Origin: CAWAHD01 sp963781785
Lineage (GTDB): Bacteria; Planctomycetota; Planctomycetia; Isosphaerales; Isosphaeraceae
Direction of reading: 5' to 3'
NCBI GenBank assembly: GCA_963781785.1
Contig: CAWAHD010000005.1
Coordinates: 62,001 to 126,000, forward strand
DNA: 64,000 nt
Shown: one piece after another, positions 57,687 to 64,000 of the stretch
Layout: each line of letters starts with the position of its first letter
Position numbering within the stretch: the stretch's first letter is position 1
Made by a program: the position numbers and the translations under genes
The notes under the pieces: model-generated
The model's database searches: none
What the model saw: only the letters and a program-made list of their open reading frames with translations
Told to the model about the DNA's origin: nothing

Positions 57687-58250
57687 CCGGAACGAACGAC
57701 AAAAGAGCTTGGCTCGGAGCACACCGTCCGCCCGGAGGGACTGCCGCGCAAGGTGAGCTAGCCCGGGAGCGATCGAGATCGCCGAATTCGTGCAACACCC
57801 GAACGTAAAACTGTTCGCGGCCCCGTTTCTTTCCCGAACGCAAAACTGTGCGCGGCCCTGTTTCTTTCCGCGCCCCAGTTTCTTTCCCGTGTCGTTCTCT
57901 TTCGAATCGGCGAGCGCGTCCAGGCTCGGACAGTCGGTGCGGCTCAAGGGCGCCTCGTCGTGCCGGTCCCCCTCCCAGATCCTTGAGCACCGAGGCAAAC
58001 GCCGGTTCGGTGCTGTCTTCTGGATTCCCGAGGACCATGCGAGTACTGTGGGAAGCGGTAGGCACTCCCGCAATCATCCCGTCCCTGGCCCGGTGTGACG
58101 AGTCCCGTCGCGATCGACGCGGGCCGAACAAAGCTGGCGGAGACACGGCAAAAAAGACGCAGCAATTGGGGCTCAAGGAGGCGCTCGAGACCCTCAAACA
58201 ACGTAAGATGAAGGTGCTCCCTTACACCCTCGAGAATCAAGGGATCTGTA
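57687..58250. other. Gene-poor interval with a short tandem repeat
   Basis: 564 bases after the transposase remnant. They hold a 35-base imperfect tandem repeat at 57801-57888. A helical reading frame (QLGLKEALETLKQRKMKVLP) leads up to the nucleotidyltransferase gene but has no start I can support; it could be the tail of a lost partner gene. Confidence 0.55.
57801..57888. repeat. 35-base imperfect tandem repeat
   Basis: Two units starting GAACGTAAAACTGTTCGCGG and GAACGCAAAACTGTGCGCGG, each ending GTTTCTTTCC, then a partial third (CAGTTTCTTTCCC). No coding role. Confidence 0.85.
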
Positions 58251-58841
58251 ATGAACGAACTCTACGTCGACGAAAACTTGATGGAGCGGATGGTGCGAGC
58301 CGTGGAGAAGGTTCGTGAGCGGTTGCAACGGGCCGTCGGGGCACTCGAGACCGCAAAAATCCCCTACGCTGTGGTTGGCGGAAACGCGGTGGCAGCGTGG
58401 GTCGCAACGATCGACGAGGCGGCCGTGCGATATACCCAGGATGTCGACATTCTCCTGAGGCGTGCCGATCTCGAAGCCGCCAAAACGGCCTTGGCGACCG
58501 CCGGTTTTATTTTCCGTCACGTCAAAGGCATCGACATGTTCCTCGATGGCCCGGGCGCCAAGGCTCGCGATGCCGTCCACATTCTCTTTGCCAGCGAGAA
58601 AGTACGTGCCGCCGACCCCGTCCCGACACCCGACGTCACCGAGTCGGACCGCATCAGCACTTTTCGAGCGGTCGCCCTCGAATCGCTTGTCAAAATGAAG
58701 CTGACGTCCTTTCGTGACAAGGACCGCACGCATGTTCGCGACATGCTGGACGTCGGCCTGGTCGACGCCACATGGCTGCCTCGTCTGCCGGAAGCGCTTG
58801 CCGTACGACTGAAAGAGCTACTGGATAACCCGGAAGGTTAA
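58251..58841 (+). CDS. Nucleotidyltransferase, MNT/AbiEii-like
   Basis: 196 residues from ATG 58251 with AAGGGAT eight bases upstream. A helical start is followed by the polymerase-beta-type fold: IPYAVVGGNAVAAWVATID (Gly-Gly helix), then YTQDVDILLRRADLEA, carrying the Asp-x-Asp metal pair in QDVDIL, and ALESLVKMKLTSFRDKDRTH with DMLDVG in the C-terminal helices. The family includes AbiEii toxins, which add pyrimidines to tRNA 3' ends, and stand-alone proteins of unknown role. No antitoxin gene is identified next to it, though an upstream partner may have been lost. It lies in the same accessory region as the nuclease pair. Confidence 0.84.
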   Translation: MNELYVDENLMERMVRAVEKVRERLQRAVGALETAKIPYAVVGGNAVAAWVATIDEAAVRYTQDVDILLRRADLEAAKTALATAGFIFRHVKGIDMFLDGPGAKARDAVHILFASEKVRAADPVPTPDVTESDRISTFRAVALESLVKMKLTSFRDKDRTHVRDMLDVGLVDATWLPRLPEALAVRLKELLDNPEG

Positions 58842-59238
58842 GCAGCTTGCCGTGTGGCTCACGGGCCGGCCAGGACGGCCGCGGGGGCGGCTTCCCAGAG
58901 CCTCCGCGTGCGGTCATCGTTGGTTTTTAGTTCATCTCCGATCTCCGTCCTCGACAGGATCCGACCGGCGCGATTGCGCAAGTGAGCGCGGTCGCAACGA
59001 AGATTCGCAGCACCCCTTCCGACCCGGGCATCACGGAATGCCTACGCGTTACCTGATCGATCGGTGCCGGTCAGACGGAATGATCCGTCCAAGCGATCCG
59101 AGTGTCATGCAGATTGGGGATTTTTCGCTGGAAAGGCACGTTTGCGCTGACGATCTACAGTCGGACGTCAGCAACTCTCCGGTACGACTCGCTCGTCGCC
59201 CGGCGCGTTGACCTTCCGACAGAAACGCAAAGGAGTGC
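58842..59238. other. 397-base interval, nothing recognised
   Basis: A 119-codon plus-strand frame here is Arg/Ser/Pro-rich with no family character and is not called. No repeat or RNA was recognised. It presumably contains the promoter of the desaturase gene. Confidence 0.5.
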
Positions 59239-60135
59239 GTGCACGTGGGGACTCACCGGCCGCTCTGGTCCCAGGGTGTGATTGCCGCGCACATGGCCGT
59301 TGTCGCCCTTACGGGCTACGCCCTGGCCATCAATCGCTCCGACCTGTCGCGCGTCGTTCTGTCGTTGATAGCGGGCACAAGCCTGTTCGCGCTCAGCACC
59401 CTTGTCCACGAAGCCAGCCACTACAACCTGGCGCGCTGGCCGTGGCTCAACGACGTGCTGGGCACCCTGGCCGGCACTCTGCTCGTGACGCCCGTATCAG
59501 CGTACCGGGCGCAGCACAGGAAGCATCACCAGACGACAAACCACCATGACGACCCGTTCAATGTGTTCAACACCCGCTGGATGATCGTCTTCGGTGCGCC
59601 GACAGCCATCGCCGTCGCCCATGGCTATGCCTGGCGCCACCTCCGCGGCCGGGCTCTCGGTCGTTACGTGATCGAGATGTGCGCGATGCTCGCGGTCGTC
59701 GCAGCCGTCTTCGTACTGCCGCGGCCCGTGCGCGAGTGGTCTCTGATCGGGCCGCTCGTCGTGGTCGCGCTTCTGCAAAACATCCATATCGTGACCGGAC
59801 ACCTGGACCTTCCCGCCGGCAAGTATCACGATACCTGGCAACTGGTCCTGCCCGGGTGGCTCAGCGCCTGGCTGCTTCACAACGACCACCACCTGGAGCA
59901 CCATCTGTGCCCTCGCCTGAACTGGTATGAGCTACCGGACGTCCGCGCCAGACTGGCCCTGAAACCCGGACTGGAATTGCACCGCGTAACCTTGCCGCAG
60001 TTCTTCGCCCAAGTCTTTCTGAAGGGCGCCAACCGTCCCGTACTGGCGCGCCGGCCCATCACGCGATCGTTGCCGGCGCCGTTCTTCGTGCGCATTCTGC
60101 GGACCCGGGCGGGGAGTTCCGATGCCTCCCAGTAG
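59239..60135 (+). CDS. Membrane fatty acid desaturase (second in window)
   Basis: 298 residues from GTG 59239 with AAAGGAG six bases before. His boxes: H57-E-A-S-H61 (STLVHEASHYNLARW), H93-R-K-H-H97 (AQHRKHHQTTNHHDDP) and HNDHHLEHHLCPRLNWYELP near 217-235. Membrane segments flank the first two boxes and there is another pair near 150-185. It is shorter than the desaturase at 19.5 kb and closer in layout to the CrtR/DesA-like beta-carotene hydroxylase and fatty acid desaturase group. It uses O2 and a diiron site; the substrate may be a lipid or carotenoid. Monocistronic. Confidence 0.89.
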   Translation: MHVGTHRPLWSQGVIAAHMAVVALTGYALAINRSDLSRVVLSLIAGTSLFALSTLVHEASHYNLARWPWLNDVLGTLAGTLLVTPVSAYRAQHRKHHQTTNHHDDPFNVFNTRWMIVFGAPTAIAVAHGYAWRHLRGRALGRYVIEMCAMLAVVAAVFVLPRPVREWSLIGPLVVVALLQNIHIVTGHLDLPAGKYHDTWQLVLPGWLSAWLLHNDHHLEHHLCPRLNWYELPDVRARLALKPGLELHRVTLPQFFAQVFLKGANRPVLARRPITRSLPAPFFVRILRTRAGSSDASQ

Positions 60136-60310
60136 ATGGGAGACGGCCGGGGCCGCGTGTTCGAGCTCCGGGAAGTTGGCGGCGATGCGCTCGCGGGCCG
60201 TGCCTTCGATGGATAGCGCCCTCTTCGCGCACTATTGACCATCGACAATCGGCCAATTCCGGCCGCCGGGCGTGATGACCGGGAACCCGCAGACGAGCCC
60301 GCGCGGCGCG

Positions 60311-61360
60311 TCAGTGCGATTCTCTGATCAAGGTCGCCGTCTGGAACCGACTGGGGATCTTGGTGGCGTGCGGGTCGTTGTCGAACGTGATCAGAAGTTT
60401 GACCGCGGTCTTTGACCCGTTCTTCTCTTCGCCGAGTACCGTGAGTCCCTCGGCCTTCATCGCGACCTCGAAGGTCGCGACCTTCTGGACATGGGTCGTC
60501 TGTGCATCAGGAATGAAGTAGAGGGTATTGCCGTGGAAGGCGTTATCCTTGTCTTCGCTCGCGGTGACAACAAGGAACCCTCCGAACTGCGGGACATATT
60601 CGAGCGAGGTGAGCTCGGAGGTGACGCCTTCCCGCGGTTCGGCCTCGAATGTGAAGAACGGCTTGAGCTCGAGCTCGGCGTCGGGTGATGGCGACGCCGT
60701 GATGTCGGCGGCGAAGGCGCGGACCTTGTCGGTCGGAGCGCGCAGACCGATGACCAGCTCGCGGCAAGCTGAGCCATCGGACTTCTTGCTCTCGCGCACC
60801 GCCAGGCCCTCGATTTTTCGCTCGGCGACCTGGGCCTCGGCAAGCCCCTGCGCTTTCAAAGCCGACTCCAGCGATCGCGCGATGTCCCAGCGGACGACCG
60901 AAGCGTCGTCAATCGTCGGTTGATCGCTATCCTTGAGGCGAAAGCGGAGCAGGACGCTCTTGCTCGTCCGCTCTTCTGGTGTCTTGCCCACGTGCGCGCC
61001 GATGATGTAGTAATTGCCGTCAGAATCGTGCGCCATGCCTTCCCACTTCGGGCCGCCGAGCTTCGAGGGCTCGGGGAACTTGGGCGAGGTGATCGGCTGG
61101 CCCACAATCCGGCCGGTCGCCACGTCCACGACGAATAGCGCGGGGTGCTTGTCATGAGCCACCAGGATCCGGCGGCCGTCGCCGATCGGCTCGACGGCCG
61201 AGGCTTCGATCACCACATTGATTTTCCCTTCCTGGGTGATCGGTGTGGGGAGAGTCGCCGATTCGACTCGAAAGTCGTCGGCTTTCGTCAAACATGGGAC
61301 CAGGCCGATCATCCCAAAGATCAAGGCCAGATAGAGCGGACGAGCCGAGGATGCGATCAT
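60311..61360 (-). CDS. Secreted propeller-like protein, DUF3616-like
   Basis: 349 residues from ATG 61360. Signal peptide (SARPLYLALIFGMIGLVPCL, cleavage near TKADD). The mature chain has repeated beta-blade features (RILVAHDKHPALFVVDVATG; WEGMAHDSDGNYYIIGAHVG; LTSLEYVPQFGGFLVVTASE) that fit a DUF3616-type propeller fold. KIEGLAVRE and KAEGLTVLGE are paired EGL motifs common in that family. Exported; ligand and role unknown. A 66-base gap separates it from the lipoprotein gene upstream on the same strand, so co-transcription is possible. Confidence 0.8.
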   Translation of the reverse strand: MIASSARPLYLALIFGMIGLVPCLTKADDFRVESATLPTPITQEGKINVVIEASAVEPIGDGRRILVAHDKHPALFVVDVATGRIVGQPITSPKFPEPSKLGGPKWEGMAHDSDGNYYIIGAHVGKTPEERTSKSVLLRFRLKDSDQPTIDDASVVRWDIARSLESALKAQGLAEAQVAERKIEGLAVRESKKSDGSACRELVIGLRAPTDKVRAFAADITASPSPDAELELKPFFTFEAEPREGVTSELTSLEYVPQFGGFLVVTASEDKDNAFHGNTLYFIPDAQTTHVQKVATFEVAMKAEGLTVLGEEKNGSKTAVKLLITFDNDPHATKIPSRFQTATLIRESH

Positions 61361-61426
61361 CTGGAATAACTCCTAATGGATGGTCCGTGGGTCGTGAGGG
61401 GACCTGCGATCACGACGGCCTGCCAA

Positions 61427-61834
61427 TCAGCGGCCGTCAATCAGGTCGAAAGTGAATTCGGTGTGTTCCGCGTCAACGTCGACTTCGAGCTTCGAGGTAT
61501 TCCGCTGAGTGTACTTCTTGGGTACGAGCTCTTTACTGGGGCGGTCGCCGGTGCCGGTGATGAAAACCTGGTGGTGGCCTGCGACCACGCCATCCCCTTC
61601 CTTTTCTGTGGTCAGCACGAAGGTGCCGCCGGCTTGAATCTCACCTCTGGCCTTGCGGCCATAGCCGTCGGGCTGAAACGTGATGACGCCTTTGGTCAGA
61701 GGCTGGCCCTTGAAGGTGACCTTCCCCTTCACGGGGATGAGTGAGGGGAGAGCGGCAGCGCCGGAGCTGCACCCTAAACTGGTTCCCATCAGCGCGGCGG
61801 CGGCGGCGATTCCTATGAAGGTGTTCAGTCGCAT
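61427..61834 (-). CDS. Lipoprotein of the planctomycete carboxypeptidase-regulatory-like type
   Basis: 135 residues from ATG 61834. The lipobox is clear: signal NTFIGIAAAAALMGTSLGC with Cys22 as lipid site. The mature part is one beta-sandwich domain: PVKGKVTFKGQPLTKGVITF, QPDGYGRKARGEI and VVAGHHQVFITGTG, the pattern of small planctomycete lipoproteins that usually follow DUF1559 genes. It sits 123 bases downstream of a DUF1559 gene on the same strand, exactly that arrangement. Function unknown; probably an envelope partner of the DUF1559 protein. Confidence 0.88.
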   Translation of the reverse strand: MRLNTFIGIAAAAALMGTSLGCSSGAAALPSLIPVKGKVTFKGQPLTKGVITFQPDGYGRKARGEIQAGGTFVLTTEKEGDGVVAGHHQVFITGTGDRPSKELVPKKYTQRNTSKLEVDVDAEHTEFTFDLIDGR

Positions 61835-61957
61835 GGATTGGCTCCTGGGGTGTTGGGTCCAGAGGAAAACGGCGCGGCCAGCCAGCTCGCGCGATCGCGA
61901 CGCCGCGATCGCGCTGGCCGGGCTTGCACGCGCACGCTCCTGGCCACGACTGGCGGA

Positions 61958-63106
61958 TCAATATTGATCGGAGCTGATCACTTCGCCGCCGGCGATCGTG
62001 CCCAGGGCACGCCAGATAAACGGGTTAATGGAGTTCTTGATGAAGTGCACGCTCCCATCCCCAAAGAGGGCGTTCACGCCACCGGGGTGGAGGCTGCTGG
62101 CGTCGAGTGCCATGTAAGTCGGGCCGCCGTCGTTCTCGTCAACAGCGTCCCAGTCCATGGGGACAACGCGGCCGCCGTTGGAGTAGCCGGTGGCCCGGCT
62201 GGCAATCGTCGGGTCGCCGTTGGGTGTGATGGCCGTCGTGAACCCCGAGTAATAGACGCCGCCGTCGCACCAGCGCGTGTGGCCGATCGGCCCGCCCGCC
62301 TTGGCCTTCCCGGTGGCTGTGCCGCAGTTCTGGATCTGATACGACAGGGCCGCCATCGACGCCGGCCCGGGAACAGGAACGTTGAAGGGCGAATAAGTCC
62401 CGGTGATGGGGTCGGACACGGCCGCCCCGGGGCCCTGGCAGCTTCGCATCTGGCCGTGGCCGATCAGGCCCTCCGACGCCGCCATACTGTTGCTCAGCCC
62501 GTCGGTGATCATCGCGAGCCGTCGTGCGTAATTCGGGCCGAACATCGAGCGGTTCATCGGTCCCACGGTATTGGTCGCCCCCCAGTTGACCGACCAGACG
62601 TACCAGTCGCCGTCGCAGGTTCCGTAGCTGGAGGTTGCGCATCCTGTCCCTCCCAGTGAAGCATCGTCGTAGTGCGACCCGGGATCGCTCGGGCAGTACA
62701 AGAACGCCAGAGGCGTGAACGAGACCGTCGTATTGGGCAGGTCATCGTAATCCCATGCACCGCTCATGTTCATGGAATTGAACATCGCGGTCTGCTCGAT
62801 GAAGGGAAATGATCGCGCCAGCGGGCTCCATGACACCGAATAGAGCCACGTGCCCGGGGCGCCCACGGGCGCCGGCACATCGATCGAGCTCGGGGGCAGC
62901 GTGCCAAGCGCGCTCTCGTAGTTCAAGAGCGCCAAGCCCATCTGTTTCAAGTTGTTGGTGCACTGGGCGCGCCGCGCGGCTTCTCGCGCCGATTGCACGG
63001 CGGGCAGCAAAAGCGCGATCAGTACGGCAATGATCGCAATTACGACCAGGAGCTCGATCAGGGTGAAGCCGCGACGACTGGACCGACCCGATGCGGAGTA
63101 GGACAT
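61958..63106 (-). CDS. DUF1559 protein with type IV prepilin-like N-terminus
   Basis: 382 residues from ATG 63106; the longer upstream frame has no family sequence. The start is SSRRGFTLIELLVVIAIIAV, a prepilin cleavage site (Gly before Phe-Thr-Leu-Ile-Glu) with the conserved Glu at +5 and the hydrophobic helix. AREAARRAQCTNNLKQMGLA follows, the classic DUF1559 entry. The C-terminus has NALFGDGSVHFIKNSINPFI, the H-X9-DG box. Planctomycetes carry dozens of these pseudopilin-like proteins, thought to be surface or matrix components. The lipoprotein gene downstream is the usual companion. Confidence 0.95.
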   Translation of the reverse strand: MSYSASGRSSRRGFTLIELLVVIAIIAVLIALLLPAVQSAREAARRAQCTNNLKQMGLALLNYESALGTLPPSSIDVPAPVGAPGTWLYSVSWSPLARSFPFIEQTAMFNSMNMSGAWDYDDLPNTTVSFTPLAFLYCPSDPGSHYDDASLGGTGCATSSYGTCDGDWYVWSVNWGATNTVGPMNRSMFGPNYARRLAMITDGLSNSMAASEGLIGHGQMRSCQGPGAAVSDPITGTYSPFNVPVPGPASMAALSYQIQNCGTATGKAKAGGPIGHTRWCDGGVYYSGFTTAITPNGDPTIASRATGYSNGGRVVPMDWDAVDENDGGPTYMALDASSLHPGGVNALFGDGSVHFIKNSINPFIWRALGTIAGGEVISSDQY

Positions 63107-63608
63107 CAAAGCGACCCTCAAGGTGATGTTCAGGCATGCATGTCGATGCGATCGCACGATCGCGCTCTGAGTCGGAGATTCTAGGGGGCGCCCGGCGCGG
63201 GCAGGATGTAATTCATGCGAATATTGCATGAAGATACGATGAGCGCGGTCGAGCTGACGATGCCCGTGACGCCTCGGTCACGGAACTCGAAACGGGCGAA
63301 GTTTTTAGACACGGCGCGATCGGGACGGACCGCTCGCAGACCGGCAGCCGATCCCCCAATTTGTTAAGTGTTTCTAACCTGAGGCGCGCTCGATCACCTG
63401 GTTCTGGAGTGCAATTTCTTGCAGTGTGCAGTCTTTTGCAGACCTTGGAACGTGATCCATGCGCCAGTCGTTTCCCATAATGCAGTGGATTGAGCGCGAC
63501 TGCCCCTGACTGCCCGTTCGTAACGGGGGCAGACGCAGCGAAAATTGGGTGAACGCGCGGCGTGCCAGTGACTCGGCGCGAGCACCGGAGGGTCGGCGGG
63601 CCGGCGTT
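63107..63608. other. 502-base intergenic region, nothing recognised
   Basis: Lies between the mdh stop (minus) and the DUF1559 start (minus), so it should contain the DUF1559 promoter and any mdh terminator. AT-richer stretches occur near 63205-63235 and 63355-63375. No supported reading frame, repeat or RNA. Confidence 0.5.
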
Positions 63609-64000
63609 TTAGATGTGTCCGAGCAAGTCCGACACAACCGCGGCTTCGCGCTCGAGTTCAGCGACATTCTGGGCAATGCGCTCGCGGGCCGCATCGTCGA
63701 TGTAGAGGCCGTGGACGATCGACCAGTTCTGCCCATCCGGAGTGATGACCGGGAATCCGAACACGAGACCGCGGGGAACCGCGTACGCGCCGTCGGAGAC
63801 GACCCCGGCGGCGAACCAGCGTTCATACGGAGTGGGGGTGCTGATCGAGTGGATCGTCCCGATGATCGCCTGGGTTACCGAGCCCGCGGGCGCGGTCCCG
63901 CGCACGCCGAGGATTTCCCGGCCCCGGCGCGCACAGTCGGCTCCAGGACATTCTTGATCCAGTCGGAGTCATGGATCGCTTCCAGAGCGCTCTTGTCGCC
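63609..64000 (-). CDS. mdh: Malate dehydrogenase, C-terminal part, cut by window edge (frame broken once)
   Basis: About the last 130 residues; the start lies beyond 64000. The segment enters as ALEAIHDSDWIKNVLEPTVR, changes frame near 63925 (one missing base), then reads REILGVRGTAPAGSVTQAII, PTPYERWFAAGVVSDGAYAV, GLVFGFPVITPDGQNWSIVH and RERIAQNVAELEREAAVVSD. This is the C-terminal domain of the cytosolic-type (MDH2-like) NAD-dependent malate dehydrogenase, the TCA-cycle enzyme. The nucleotide-binding and catalytic parts are outside the window. Identification rests on the WxxGVxSDG...P.GL block. Confidence 0.85.

Noticed and set aside
57447..58073. Overlapping minus-strand frames across the transposase remnant
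   Set aside because: They translate the 35-base tandem repeat and the complement of the transposase; no real protein character.
5415..63935. Programmed ribosomal frameshifting as the reason for split genes
   Set aside because: The breaks occur in unrelated families at different sequences, without slippery heptamers and downstream structures in common; sequencing deletions are simpler.
1..64000. tRNA or rRNA genes
   Set aside because: I looked for T-loop GGTTCGAATCC-like blocks with matching arms and found only coding matches (for example near 26026).

Overview
The window is high-GC DNA, almost certainly from a member of the Planctomycetota, and most likely a relative of Isosphaera, Singulisphaera or Gemmata. 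The placement rests on several family-level hallmarks: a DUF1559 prepilin-like protein, a PVC-type membrane-bound dehydrogenase with a C-terminal heme domain, an N-terminal LEPR-XLL-like motif, ECF sigma factors carrying kinase or transmembrane extensions, MJ0042 zinc-ribbon/HEAT proteins, and dispersed palindromes typical of this phylum. The exact genus is inference.

Layout. 1-5.4 kb: secreted and lipoprotein genes, a 7Fe ferredoxin, and an ECF sigma factor fused in one chain to a Ser/Thr kinase, followed by a cytochrome P460-like protein. 5.4-14.3 kb: GNAT acetyltransferase, a small anchored protein, the PVC dehydrogenase, a Gfo/Idh/MocA oxidoreductase, a PIN toxin-antitoxin pair and two small membrane proteins. 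14.3-16.6 kb: repeat-rich, gene-poor DNA. 16.6-19.5 kb: a YtrA-like GntR regulator with an ABC ATPase and permease. 19.5-28.9 kb: a fatty acid desaturase, then an ECF sigma/anti-sigma pair leading into a Gld-like ABC exporter (ATPase, permease, GldG-like, DUF4340). 29.1-34.2 kb: SGNH hydrolase, peptide deformylase-formyltransferase (def-fmt) and a TPR protein. 34.2-42.4 kb: a zinc-ribbon/HEAT membrane protein divergent from a transmembrane ECF sigma factor with a CxxCH motif outside the membrane, a very Gly-rich TPR protein, and a SnoaL-like protein. 42.5-52.8 kb: a tight five-gene minus-strand run, miaB - SUKH protein - glnE - two tandem ABC-2 permeases. 53.2-54.7 kb: a hopanoid C-3 methylase (HpnR) homologue. 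54.7-59.2 kb: an accessory island with repeats, a decayed REP-type transposase, a two-gene PD-(D/E)XK nuclease plus TOPRIM-like pair, and a nucleotidyltransferase. 59.2-64 kb: a second desaturase, a secreted propeller-like protein, a lipoprotein, the DUF1559 protein and the 3' part of malate dehydrogenase.

Reading across frames, I find about 18 places where one protein family continues in another frame. They include housekeeping genes (glnE twice, miaB, mdh). Fifteen of the 18 fit a single missing base, so I treat them as probable sequencing deletions and annotate the genes across them rather than calling pseudogenes.

The strongest candidates for undescribed biology are the transmembrane sigma factor with a c-type heme-binding motif, the sigma-kinase fusion beside a P460 cytochrome, and the overlapping nuclease/TOPRIM-like gene pair. 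No tRNA, rRNA or CRISPR array was recognised.
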